From Pseudomonadota bacterium (GTDB lineage Bacteria > Pseudomonadota > Gammaproteobacteria > Burkholderiales > Burkholderiaceae_C), in contig JAFEEG010000028.1 in assembly GCA_018241225.1 (NCBI GenBank), positions 62,001 to 126,000 of the forward strand: a stretch of 64,000 nt of DNA. Reading direction: 5' to 3'. Below, one piece after another: positions 12,293 to 20,057 of the stretch (the first letter of the stretch is position 1; every line of letters begins with the position of its first letter). Made by a program: the position numbers and the translations under genes. The notes under the pieces are model-generated. The model saw nothing but the letters and a program-made list of their open reading frames with translations, was not told the DNA's origin and ran no database searches.

Positions 12293-12706
12293 ATGCCGAC
12301 CGCCCGAGCCGCCCGTTCTTCATCCCCCGCATCCCCCGCATCTGCCGCCACCAGTGCAGGCAAGCCCGTGCTGCGATTCCGGGTGCGCGTCACCAGCGGC
12401 GACCAGATCGCGGTGGGCCCGGGCAAGATCGCGCTGCTCGAAGCCATCGAGCACACCGGCTCCATCACGGCGGCGGCCAAGAGCCTGGACATGTCTTACC
12501 GCCGTGCCTGGCTGCTGCTGGACGAGATGAACCGGTCGCTGCGCGAACCGGCGGTGTCCACGTCACAGGGGGGCAGCAGTGGCGGCGGCGCCGTGCTGAC
12601 CGACTCGGGACGCAAGCTGGTGGCGCTGTACCGCCGCATCGAGGAAGAAGCGGCCTCGGCCTGCAAGCAGGACATCCGCACCCTGATGGGCCTGCTGGCG
12701 CGCTGA
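12293..12706 (+). CDS. ModE N-terminal-domain-type winged-helix regulator without Mop domains
   Basis: 137 residues. After a low-complexity Ala/Ser/Pro leader, residues about 45-125 match the DNA-binding domain of the molybdate regulator ModE: LLEAIEHTGSITAAAKSLDMSYRRAWLLLDEMN, then the glycine-rich GGSSGGGAVLT wing and SGRKLVALYRRIE dimerisation helix. ModE normally carries two Mop domains after this; here the protein stops. A separate single-Mop protein is encoded 3.9 kb upstream at 8414. It could sense molybdate through that partner or respond to something else. Confidence 0.85.
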   Translation: MPTARAARSSSPASPASAATSAGKPVLRFRVRVTSGDQIAVGPGKIALLEAIEHTGSITAAAKSLDMSYRRAWLLLDEMNRSLREPAVSTSQGGSSGGGAVLTDSGRKLVALYRRIEEEAASACKQDIRTLMGLLAR

Positions 12707-12729
12707 GTCAGGCACCGGCTGCCCGAGCC

Positions 12730-12757
12730 GGCGTCATATTCGTTGCGATATGGCGCC
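12730..12757. promoter_or_regulatory. second ModE-box-like dyad
   Basis: GGCGTCATAT-N8-ATATGGCGCC has 10-bp arms with a single mismatch. Core half-sites CGTCATAT / ATATGGCG keep the CG..AT.T pattern and the 8-bp spacer of the dyad at 8670-8693. It lies 51 bp before the ATG at 12809 and just after the ModE-like gene, so it could serve the downstream gene or autoregulation. Confidence 0.5.
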
Positions 12758-12778
12758 CATGCTGCTTCGTGAAACTCC

Positions 12779-12799
12779 CTGCGGGGACGCACCCCGCAG
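12779..12799 (+). promoter_or_regulatory. hairpin directly upstream of the start codon at 12809
   Basis: CTGCGGGG (12779-12786), loop ACGCA, CCCCGCAG (12792-12799): a perfect 8-bp GC-rich stem ending 9 bases before the ATG. It occupies the place where a ribosome-binding site would lie and no clear Shine-Dalgarno sequence is present, so translational control is possible. Confidence 0.5.
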
Positions 12800-12808
12800 A
12801 ATGAGCGC

Positions 12809-13303
12809 ATGCGCCACCCGAGCCTCGACCTCCTGCCCGAGCCCTTGCAAGCGGCATGCACCGCCGAGGCCTCGCTCGCGCTGAGCGGCCACCTGCCGCA
12901 CCCGCGCACCCTGGACATGAGCGCGCTGACCGCGCTGGCACGCCACGAGCTGGGGCCCACGCAGGTCAACTGCTTCACCGGCCGGCCGGTGGCCACCGTG
13001 CGCAGCATGGCCGGCGCGCGCCTGGTCGACATCCTGGATGCGGCCGGCTTTTCGACGCAGCCTCGCGGCGAACTCAAGCGTTGCATCGTGATGGCCACCG
13101 GGCTGGACGGCTACGGCGCCATGTTCAGCTGGAACGAGCTCTACAACGCAAGCCTGGGCCACGGCGTGCTGGTCCTGTACGAGCGCGACGGCCTCCCGCT
13201 GGACCCTGCGCTGGGGCCGCTGTCGCTCATTTCAGCGCACGATCGCCAACTGGGGCCGAGGCACCTTCGGCACCTCGAGGGCATCCACGTGCGGATGCTG
13301 TAG
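12809..13303 (+). CDS. small sulfite-oxidase-fold (molybdopterin-binding-like) protein
   Basis: 164 residues, one domain: SLALSGHLPHPRTLDMSAL, then QVNCFTGRP, a GARLVDILDAAGF segment, ATGLDGYGAMFSWNEL and a C-terminal HLRHLEGIHVRML. The pattern parallels each half of the lipoprotein at 8780. Cys55 in VNCFTGRP sits where sulfite-oxidase-fold enzymes place the molybdenum ligand, unlike the lipoprotein domains. No signal peptide is evident, so it should be cytoplasmic. A ModE-like dyad and a hairpin lie just upstream. Substrate unknown. Confidence 0.75.
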   Translation: MRHPSLDLLPEPLQAACTAEASLALSGHLPHPRTLDMSALTALARHELGPTQVNCFTGRPVATVRSMAGARLVDILDAAGFSTQPRGELKRCIVMATGLDGYGAMFSWNELYNASLGHGVLVLYERDGLPLDPALGPLSLISAHDRQLGPRHLRHLEGIHVRML

Positions 13304-13304
13304 G

Positions 13305-14168
13305 TCAGCCCAGGCCCAGCAGCCGGACCGCGTTGCCCTTCAGGATCCCGGGCATGACCTCGGGCTTGAACCCGGCATCCTCGAAGTCCTTCATCCAGCG
13401 ATCGGGCGTGATCAACGGATAGTCGCTGCCGAACAGGATGCGGTCCTTGAGCAGCGTGTTGGCGTACTGCACCAGCTGCTTCGGAAAATACTTGGGGCTC
13501 CAGCCCGACAGGTCGATCCACACGTTGGGCTTGTGCGTGGCCACCGACAGCGCCTCGTCCTGCCACGGAAAGCTCGGGTGCGCCATCACGATCTGCATGT
13601 CCGGGAAGTCGATGGCCACGTCGTCCAGGTGCATCGGGTTGCTGTACTCCAGCCGCAGGCCACCGCCGCAGCGCATGCCCGAGCCGATGCCGCTGTGGCC
13701 GGTGTGGAAGATGGCCGGCAGCTTGTGCTCGGCGATCACTTCATACAGGGGCCAGGCCATGCGGTCATACGGGTGGTAGCCCTGCACGGTGGGGTGGAAC
13801 TTGAAGCCCTTCACCCCGTGCTCCTCGATCAGCCGGCGCACCTCGCGCGCCCCCATCTTTCCCTTGTGCGGGTCGACGCTGCCAAAGGCAATCATCACGT
13901 CCGGATTCTTCTGCGCTGCCTCGGCGATCTCCTCGTTCGGAATGCGCCGGCGCCCCAGGTTCGATTCAGCGTCCACGCCGAACATCACGAAGCCGATCTT
14001 GCGCTCGCGGTAGTAGTCGATGCTCTCCTGGATGCTCGGGCGGCGGCTCGAGCGGAAGTACTTGTCCGCAGCGCGGTCGTACTCCTCGCCGTAGTTGTCG
14101 AAAGGGTTCCAGCAGCTCACCTCGGCGTGCGTGTGCGTGTCGATGGCGATGAGGTTGGCAATGTCCAT
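13305..14168 (-). CDS. amidohydrolase-family protein, CouO-like beta-ketoacyl-CoA hydrolase candidate
   Basis: 287-residue TIM-barrel amidohydrolase. Metal-site features are HTH near the start (DTHTHAEV), a lysine/histidine in KGFKFHPTV, His in FHTGHSG, MAHPSFPW and Asp in FGSDYP. It is divergent from a crotonase/feruloyl-CoA synthase/SDR operon, sharing a 99-bp regulatory region. In Rhodococcus p-hydroxycinnamate catabolism an amidohydrolase (CouO) hydrolyses 4-hydroxyphenyl-beta-ketoacyl-CoA; the same partner enzymes occur here, so that role is likely. A decarboxylase-type amidohydrolase is the main alternative. Confidence 0.8.
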   Translation of the reverse strand: MDIANLIAIDTHTHAEVSCWNPFDNYGEEYDRAADKYFRSSRRPSIQESIDYYRERKIGFVMFGVDAESNLGRRRIPNEEIAEAAQKNPDVMIAFGSVDPHKGKMGAREVRRLIEEHGVKGFKFHPTVQGYHPYDRMAWPLYEVIAEHKLPAIFHTGHSGIGSGMRCGGGLRLEYSNPMHLDDVAIDFPDMQIVMAHPSFPWQDEALSVATHKPNVWIDLSGWSPKYFPKQLVQYANTLLKDRILFGSDYPLITPDRWMKDFEDAGFKPEVMPGILKGNAVRLLGLG

Positions 14169-14228
14169 GTGGTCGTCTCCAGATTCTTCGGGTAAGTACT
14201 AGGCGTCAGGCCTCAATCGATGCTTGAA

Positions 14229-14249
14229 ATGGTTATTTCTCATAACCAT
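14229..14249. promoter_or_regulatory. perfect palindrome, candidate MarR (hydroxycinnamoyl-CoA-responsive) operator
   Basis: ATGGTTAT-N5-ATAACCAT, 8-bp perfect arms, AT-rich in an otherwise GC-rich region. It sits between the divergent amidohydrolase (start 14168) and crotonase (start 14268) genes. MarR proteins of hydroxycinnamate pathways (CouR, FerC, HcaR) bind palindromes of this size and are released by the CoA thioester. The MarR gene at 24356, last in the operon, is the expected ligand. Confidence 0.65.
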
Positions 14250-14267
14250 AATCGATTCATACCGCGG

Positions 14268-15050
14268 ATGCAAACCATGACCTACCCCGATCTTCAAATC
14301 GAACTGAAGGACGACATCGCAGTCGTCCGCCTGATGCGCGCCAGCAAGCGCAACGCTCTGTCCGACGGGCTCATTCTGGCCCTGCGCGATGTCTTCGAAA
14401 AGCTGCCCTCCAGCGTGCGGGCTGCCGTCATCGACGGCGACGGCCCTCACTTCTGCGCCGGGCTCGACCTGTCCGAACTGCAGGAGCGCGATGCCGCCCA
14501 GGGCATGCACCACTCGCGCATGTGGCATGCCGCGCTCGAGCACATCCAGCACGGCCCGGTGCCGGTCATTGCTGCGCTGCACGGCGCGGTGGTGGGCGGC
14601 GGCCTGGAGCTGGCCAGCGCCTGCCATATCCGCGTGGCCGACAGCTCCACCTTCTACGCGCTGCCCGAAGGCTCGCGCGGCATCTTCGTGGGTGGCGGCG
14701 GCTCGGTGCGCATTCCCAAGCTCATCGGCGTGGCGCGCATGACCGACATGATGCTCACCGGCCGCGTCTACGCCGCCGAGGAAGGCGAGCGCGCCGGCTT
14801 CGCGCAATACCTGGTGCCAGAAGGCACCGCGTTCGACAAGGCCATGGAGCTGGCCCGCCGCGTGGCGCAGAACGCGCCCCTGACCAACTACGCGCTGATG
14901 CACGCGCTGCCGCGCATCGCCGAGCAGCCGGCCGACCATGGCTTCTTCACCGAATCGCTGATCTGCGCCATTGCCCAGGCTGCGCCCGAGGCCAAGACGC
15001 GCCTGCGCGATTTCCTCGAAGGCCGCGCGGCCAAGGTGAGCAAGGAATGA
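14268..15050 (+). CDS. enoyl-CoA hydratase/isomerase (crotonase) of hydroxycinnamate catabolism
   Basis: 260 residues, crotonase fold: oxyanion-hole segments FCAGLDLSEL and HGAVVGGGLELA, and PEGSRGIFVGGGGS at the catalytic region. It does not show the INWGIPPG and aromatic motifs that I recall for the retro-aldol hydroxycinnamoyl-CoA hydratase-lyase, so simple hydration of feruloyl- or coumaroyl-CoA is the better guess. Start at ATG 14268 or the in-frame ATG 14277; both have weak ribosome sites. It overlaps fcs by the ATGA at 15047 and is first in a long rightward operon. Confidence 0.85.
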   Translation: MQTMTYPDLQIELKDDIAVVRLMRASKRNALSDGLILALRDVFEKLPSSVRAAVIDGDGPHFCAGLDLSELQERDAAQGMHHSRMWHAALEHIQHGPVPVIAALHGAVVGGGLELASACHIRVADSSTFYALPEGSRGIFVGGGGSVRIPKLIGVARMTDMMLTGRVYAAEEGERAGFAQYLVPEGTAFDKAMELARRVAQNAPLTNYALMHALPRIAEQPADHGFFTESLICAIAQAAPEAKTRLRDFLEGRAAKVSKE

Positions 15051-16930
15051 GCGCTGCGGCACCTCTCGCGGCCACAGCGACGCCGCGCTACCGGCCGCTA
15101 GGCTTCGGCGTCACGCGCGGCGTGCTGCGCGACGGCGCGAACGGCGTTCGCTATCTCGAAGCGGAAACGCCCCTGCTGCCCTACAACGAGCGCATCACCG
15201 ACCGCCTGCTGCACTGGGCCGAAGCGGCGCCCGGTCGCACCATGCTCGCCCGGCGCGAGCGCCTGCCTGACGGCAGCACCGGCGACTGGGTGCACATCAG
15301 CTACGCGCAGGTGCTGGACAAGGCCCGCCGCATCGGCCAGTCCCTGCTCGACCGCGGCCTGAGCGCCGAGCGCCCGGTGGCCATCCTGTCGGAAAACAGC
15401 CTGGAGCACGCACTGCTTGTGCTGGGCTGCCTGTATGCCGGCGTGCCGCACTGCTCGGTCTCGCCGCCCTACTCCATCGTCAGCAAGGACTACGACAAGC
15501 TGCGCCACGTGCTGGCCACGCTCACGCCCGGCCTGGTGTTTGCCGGCGACGAGGCGCGCTACGGCCGTGCCATCCGCGAAGCCGTGTCCGCCGACATCGA
15601 GGTGGTGCTGGTCGACGGCCATGTCGAGGGCCGCCGCTGCACCTGCTTTGCCGACCTGCTGGCCACCGAGCCCACGCCTGCCGTGGACGCCGCCATGCGC
15701 GCCACGGGGCCGGACACCATCACCAAGTTCCTCTTCACCTCGGGCTCGACCAAGCTGCCCAAGGCGGTCATCAACACGCACCGCATGTGGTGCGCCAACC
15801 AGCAGCAGCTGCGCCAGTCGATTCCGGCGCTGACCGAAGAACCGCCGGTGCTGGTGGACTGGCTGCCCTGGAACCACACCTTCGGCGGCAACCACAACGT
15901 GGGCATCGTGCTGAACAACGGCGGCTCGCTCTACATCGACGACGGCAAGCCCACGCCTGCGCTCATCGGCGAGACGCTGCGCAACCTGCGCGAGATCGCG
16001 CCCACGGTGTACTTCAACGTGCCCACCGGCTTCGAGGCCATCGCGCAAGCCATGCAGACCGATGCGCAGCTGCGCAAGAACCTGCTGTCGCGCGTGAAGA
16101 TGTTCTTCTATGCCGGCGCCGCGCTGCCGCAACCGGTGTGGGACAGCCTGCACCGCACGCAGGAAGCCGAGATCGGCGAGCGCATCGTCATGGGCACCGG
16201 CCTGGGCATGACCGAATCCGGACCGTTCGCGCTGTACATCACCAGCCCGCAGGTGAGCTCGGGCGACCTGGGCCTGCCCACGCCGGGACTGTCGCTCAAG
16301 CTGGTGGACACCGATGGCAAGACCGAGGTGCGCTACCGCGGCCCCAACATCACGCCCGGCTACTGGCGCGCGCCCGAAGCGACGGCCGAGGCCTTCGACG
16401 AGGAAGGCTACTTCTGCACCGGCGACGCGGTGACCTGGATCGACCCGCAGGACATTCACCGCGGCCTGCGTTTCGACGGCCGCATTGCCGAGGACTTCAA
16501 GCTCGCCACCGGCACCTTCGTGAGCGTGGGGCCGCTGCGCGCCAAGATCATCGCGGCGGGTGCGCCCTATGTGCAGGACGCGGTGCTCACCGGCCTGAAC
16601 ATGAAGGAAGTGGGCGCGCTGCTGTTTCCGACCCCAGCCGTGCGCAAGCTTGCCGGCCTGGGCGCCGACGCAACGCTGCAGCAGGTGCTGCAAAGCCCGG
16701 CGGTGCAGGCGCACTTCCAGGGCGTGGTCGACCAGCTGGCCGCCAGCGGCACGGGCAGTGCCAGCCGCATTGCCCGCGCGCACCTCATGAGCGAGCCGCC
16801 CTCCATCGACAAGGGCGAGGTCACCGACAAGGGCTCCATCAACCAGCGCGCCGTGCTGCACCACCGCGCGGCCATGGTCCAGGCACTGCACGACGGCAGC
16901 CTGCCTTTGACCATCCTGCCGCGCACCTGA
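15047..16930 (+). CDS. fcs: feruloyl-CoA synthase (hydroxycinnamate-CoA ligase)
   Basis: 627-residue ANL-superfamily acyl-CoA synthetase. The P-loop-like TKFLFTSGSTKLPKAV is at about 225-240, the adenylate-forming motif GTGLGMTESGP at about 385-395, and YFCTGDAV plus RFDGRIAEDFKL near 455-490. Length and the WLPWNHTFGGNHN segment match feruloyl-CoA synthases rather than general medium-chain ligases. It activates ferulate, p-coumarate or caffeate with ATP and CoA in the cytoplasm. Translation is coupled to the crotonase by an ATGA overlap. Confidence 0.9.
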   Translation: MSAAAPLAATATPRYRPLGFGVTRGVLRDGANGVRYLEAETPLLPYNERITDRLLHWAEAAPGRTMLARRERLPDGSTGDWVHISYAQVLDKARRIGQSLLDRGLSAERPVAILSENSLEHALLVLGCLYAGVPHCSVSPPYSIVSKDYDKLRHVLATLTPGLVFAGDEARYGRAIREAVSADIEVVLVDGHVEGRRCTCFADLLATEPTPAVDAAMRATGPDTITKFLFTSGSTKLPKAVINTHRMWCANQQQLRQSIPALTEEPPVLVDWLPWNHTFGGNHNVGIVLNNGGSLYIDDGKPTPALIGETLRNLREIAPTVYFNVPTGFEAIAQAMQTDAQLRKNLLSRVKMFFYAGAALPQPVWDSLHRTQEAEIGERIVMGTGLGMTESGPFALYITSPQVSSGDLGLPTPGLSLKLVDTDGKTEVRYRGPNITPGYWRAPEATAEAFDEEGYFCTGDAVTWIDPQDIHRGLRFDGRIAEDFKLATGTFVSVGPLRAKIIAAGAPYVQDAVLTGLNMKEVGALLFPTPAVRKLAGLGADATLQQVLQSPAVQAHFQGVVDQLAASGTGSASRIARAHLMSEPPSIDKGEVTDKGSINQRAVLHHRAAMVQALHDGSLPLTILPRT

Positions 16931-16953
16931 ACCATTCACTGAAGGAACCGAAC

Positions 16954-17718
16954 ATGAAGATCGAAGGACAAGCCGCCCTCGTCACCGGCGGCGCATCGGG
17001 CCTGGGCGAAGCCACCGCACGCGAACTGGCGCGCCTGGGCGCCAAGGTGGCCGTGCTGGACCGCAATGCCGAGCTGGCCGAGAAGGTGGCCAGGGAGATC
17101 GGCGGCGTGGCCTGCGGCTGCGACATCACCGATGCCGCCAGCACCACCGCCGCGCTGGAAAAGGCCGCGGCCGCGCACGGCCCGGCACGCATCCTGATGA
17201 ACATCGCCGGCATCGGCACCGCCAAGCGCATCGTCGGCAAGGACGGCAACCCGGCCCCGCTGGAACACTTCCAGCGCGTGGTGAACGTGAACCTGGTGGG
17301 CGCCTACAACGTCAGCCGCCTGTTCGCCGCCGCGTGCGCCAGGCTCGAACCCAACGAGGGCGGCGAGCGCGGCACCATCCTCTTCACCGCATCGGTCGCT
17401 GCCTTCGACGGCCAGGTGGGCCAGCAGGCCTACAGCGCTTCCAAGGGCGGGCTGGTGGGCATGACGCTGCCCATGGCGCGTGACCTGGCACAACACGGCA
17501 TCCGCGTGTGCACCATCGCCCCGGGCCTGTTTGCCACGCCGCTGCTGCTGGAGCTGCCCGAGGCCGTGCAGCAGTCGCTGGCCTCGTCCATTCCGTTCCC
17601 GCCGCGCCTGGGCAAGCCCTCGGAATTTGCCGAGCTGGCCTGCCACTTCGTGACCAACGCGCATCTCAACGGCGAAGTGATCCGCCTCGACGGCGCGCTG
17701 CGCATGGCACCTCGTTGA
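16954..17718 (+). CDS. SDR-family 3-hydroxyacyl-CoA dehydrogenase (HSD10-like)
   Basis: 254-residue short-chain dehydrogenase. The cofactor motif [10 protein letters not shown] at about 11-20 and an acidic residue after the second strand (VLDRN) favour NAD. The active site shows Ser in [10 protein letters not shown] with Tyr and Lys in YSASKGG. The overall pattern ([31 protein letters not shown]) matches 17-beta-HSD10-type 3-hydroxyacyl-CoA dehydrogenases. Between fcs and the transporter genes, it would oxidise the hydrated cinnamoyl-CoA to the beta-keto thioester, equivalent to CouN. Confidence 0.85.
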   Translation: MKIEGQAALVTGGASGLGEATARELARLGAKVAVLDRNAELAEKVAREIGGVACGCDITDAASTTAALEKAAAAHGPARILMNIAGIGTAKRIVGKDGNPAPLEHFQRVVNVNLVGAYNVSRLFAAACARLEPNEGGERGTILFTASVAAFDGQVGQQAYSASKGGLVGMTLPMARDLAQHGIRVCTIAPGLFATPLLLELPEAVQQSLASSIPFPPRLGKPSEFAELACHFVTNAHLNGEVIRLDGALRMAPR

Positions 17719-17759
17719 TGCCCTCGACCTTTCACCAAACCAAGAAGCAGGAGACAACC

Positions 17760-18905
17760 ATGAAGTTCAAGAAGACGATGCTCGCCAGCCTGTTCGCGCT
17801 GGCTTCACTGACGCTCGCCGGCGCGGCGCATGCCGACATCACCGTGGGCGTGGTGCAGCCGCTCACCGGCCCGGCCTCGGGCCTGGGCATTCCGGTGAAG
17901 AACGCGATCATGATCTGGCCCAAAACGGTGGCCGGCCAGAACATCAAGCTGGTGGTGCTGGACGACGCCAGCGACCCCACGGCCGGCGTGAAGGCCGCGC
18001 AGCGCCTGGTGACCGAAGACAAGGTGGACCTGATCGTCGGCTCCTCGGCCACGCCGGTGGCCATTCCGATGGCCGACGTCACGGCCGAGGCCGCCACGCC
18101 GCAGCTGGCCACCTCGCCGGCCGCGCTGCCGCCGGGCAAGGACAAGTGGTTCTTCCGCCTGCCGCAGTCGAACAACGTGATGGCCTACGCCGTGGCCCAG
18201 CACATGAAGAAGCAGGGCGTGAAGACCATCGGCTTCCTGGGCTACACCGACGCCTATGGCGAGCTGTGGCTCAAGGCCATCACCGAAGAGGCCGCCAAGA
18301 ACGGCTTCAAGATCGTGGCCACCGAGCGCTTTGCCCGTGCCGACACCAGCGTGACCGCGCAGGCGCTCAAGCTCACCTCGGCCAACCCGGACGCGATCCT
18401 CATCGTGGCTTCGGGCAGCGGCGCGGGCATGCCGCAGAAGGCGATCATGGAGCGCGGCTTCAAGGGCAAGGTCTACCAGACGCATGCCGCCGCAACGCCC
18501 GACCTGATGCGCACCGCCGGCAAGGATGCCGAAGGCGCCTTCGTGGTCTCGGGCCCGGCCATGCTGGGTGCGCAACTGCCCGACAGCAACCCGTCGAAGA
18601 AGGCCTCGCTGGCCTTCCTGGAAGACTACGCCAAGGCCTACGGCGCGAACACCGCCAACCAGTTCGCCGGCCACGGCGCAGACGCCTACACCCTGCTGGA
18701 AAAGGCGGTGCCGGTGGCGCTGAAGAAGGCGCAGCCAGGCACGCCCGAATTCCGCGCCGCACTGCGCGACGCCTTCGAAGGCATGGGCCGCACCGTGATC
18801 TCGCACGGCGTGCTCGACTGGACCGCGCAAGACCACTGGGGCTACACGAACGAAACCGGCGTGATGATGCAAGTCGTCGACGGCAAGTTCAAGGTCGTCC
18901 AGTAA
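17760..18905 (+). CDS. ABC transporter substrate-binding protein (Leu/Ile/Val type), hydroxycinnamate candidate
   Basis: 381 residues. The start at 17760 gives a typical signal peptide (KFKK, hydrophobic core, GAAHA). An in-frame ATG at 17718 would place 14 charged residues before it and is unlikely. The mature protein is a type I periplasmic receptor ([50 protein letters not shown]). The family takes amino acids but also aromatic acids; CouP of Rhodopseudomonas binds coumarate and ferulate. Its place within the ferulate operon argues for an aromatic ligand. Confidence 0.85.
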   Translation: MKFKKTMLASLFALASLTLAGAAHADITVGVVQPLTGPASGLGIPVKNAIMIWPKTVAGQNIKLVVLDDASDPTAGVKAAQRLVTEDKVDLIVGSSATPVAIPMADVTAEAATPQLATSPAALPPGKDKWFFRLPQSNNVMAYAVAQHMKKQGVKTIGFLGYTDAYGELWLKAITEEAAKNGFKIVATERFARADTSVTAQALKLTSANPDAILIVASGSGAGMPQKAIMERGFKGKVYQTHAAATPDLMRTAGKDAEGAFVVSGPAMLGAQLPDSNPSKKASLAFLEDYAKAYGANTANQFAGHGADAYTLLEKAVPVALKKAQPGTPEFRAALRDAFEGMGRTVISHGVLDWTAQDHWGYTNETGVMMQVVDGKFKVVQ

Positions 18906-18927
18906 CCCGAACGAACGCCCTGCTGCC

Positions 18928-19968
18928 ATGGACTTCTCGATTGCCAGCATCCTGCTGCTGGACGGACTCACCAACGGCGCGATCTATGCCCTGCTGGGCA
19001 TGTGCCTCGTGCTGGTGTTCACGGTGACCCGCATCATCTTCATTCCGCAGGGCGAGTTCGTCGCCTATGGCGCGCTCACGCTCGCCATCTTCCAGACCGG
19101 CCAGGTGCCGGGCACGGTGTGGCTGCTGCTCATCCTGGCAGGCGTGGCCGCGCTGATGGACCTGGTGGCCGTGTGGCGCCACCGGCGCCGCGCCGCACCG
19201 GCCCTTGTTGCTGCGCTGCGCACCTTCGTTCCCTCGGCGGTGGTGGCCGGCATCTCGGCGTGGGCCGCGCCGCGCGGGCTGCCGCTGCTGGCGCAGGCGC
19301 TGCTCACCCTGGGCATCGTCACCTGCTTCGGGCCGCTGGTGTATCGCGTGGCCTACCAGTCGCTGGCCGGTGCCAGCACGCTGGTGCTGCTGATCGTGTC
19401 GGTCGGCGTGCACTTCGCCATGACCGGGCTGGGCCTTCTCTTCTTCGGCGCCGAGGGCTTTCGCAATCCGCCGTTCTGGGATGCGCGCATGGCCCTGGGC
19501 CCGCTCAACATCAGCGGCCAGGCACTGGTGATCTTCGGCATGTCGGCGGTGCTCATCGTGGCCCTGTGGCTGTTCTTCGAGCGAACGCTGTACGGCAAGG
19601 CGCTGCGCGCCACGGCGGTGAACCGGTTGGGCGCACGGCTGATGGGCATCTCCACCAACGGCGCGGGGCAGCTGACCTTTGCGCTGGCCGCCTTCATCGG
19701 CGGGTTGTCGGGCCTGCTCATCGGGCCGACCACGACGATCTTCTACGACTCGGGATTTCTCATCGGCCTCAAGGGCTTCGTCGCGGCGGTAATCGCCGGG
19801 CTGGCCAGCTACCCGGGCGCGCTCATCGGCGCGCTGTCGGTGGGGGCCATCGAGGCATTCGGCTCCTTCTGGGCCAGTTCATTCAAGGAAGTGATCGTGT
19901 TCACCATCATCCTGCCGGTGCTGCTGTGGCGCTCGCTGGCTTCCGGCCATTCCGATGAGGAACATTGA
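18928..19968 (+). CDS. ABC transporter permease, LivH type
   Basis: 346 residues, inner-membrane permease with about eight hydrophobic segments. LivH hallmarks: [21 protein letters not shown] at the start, [26 protein letters not shown] (the cytoplasmic coupling loop) and [24 protein letters not shown]. The loop after the third helix is longer and more arginine-rich (WRHRRRAAP) than in standard LivH. It lies 22 bp after the binding-protein gene and is part of the same importer. Confidence 0.88.
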   Translation: MDFSIASILLLDGLTNGAIYALLGMCLVLVFTVTRIIFIPQGEFVAYGALTLAIFQTGQVPGTVWLLLILAGVAALMDLVAVWRHRRRAAPALVAALRTFVPSAVVAGISAWAAPRGLPLLAQALLTLGIVTCFGPLVYRVAYQSLAGASTLVLLIVSVGVHFAMTGLGLLFFGAEGFRNPPFWDARMALGPLNISGQALVIFGMSAVLIVALWLFFERTLYGKALRATAVNRLGARLMGISTNGAGQLTFALAAFIGGLSGLLIGPTTTIFYDSGFLIGLKGFVAAVIAGLASYPGALIGALSVGAIEAFGSFWASSFKEVIVFTIILPVLLWRSLASGHSDEEH

Positions 19969-20004
19969 CATGCGCCCCCACGCCCATCATTTCATGTATT
20001 CGCT

Positions 20005-20055
20005 GCCCCCCGAGGGGGCGCAAGCCTCCCTTGGGGCGGCCCGGCGGGAGGCTTG
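20005..20055. repeat. REP-like palindromic element carrying the Shine-Dalgarno of the next gene
   Basis: Two adjacent inverted repeats: GCCCCC-CGA-GGGGGC (20005-20019), and CAAGCCTCCC (20021-20030) with GGGAGGCTTG (20046-20055) around a 15-base loop containing TTGGGGCGGCCCGGC. Elements of this kind are, to my knowledge, common between genes in Comamonadaceae genomes. Its right arm contains GGGAGG placed 7 bases before the ATG at 20058, so the repeat supplies the ribosome-binding site and can also sequester it. Confidence 0.7.
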
Positions 20056-20057
20056 AC

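Noticed and set aside
19970-20056. A 28-codon reading frame between the LivH and LivM-LivG genes
   Set aside because: It reads through the REP-like repeat; the peptide is simply the translation of that repeat. Kept only as a possible coupling device in the findings.
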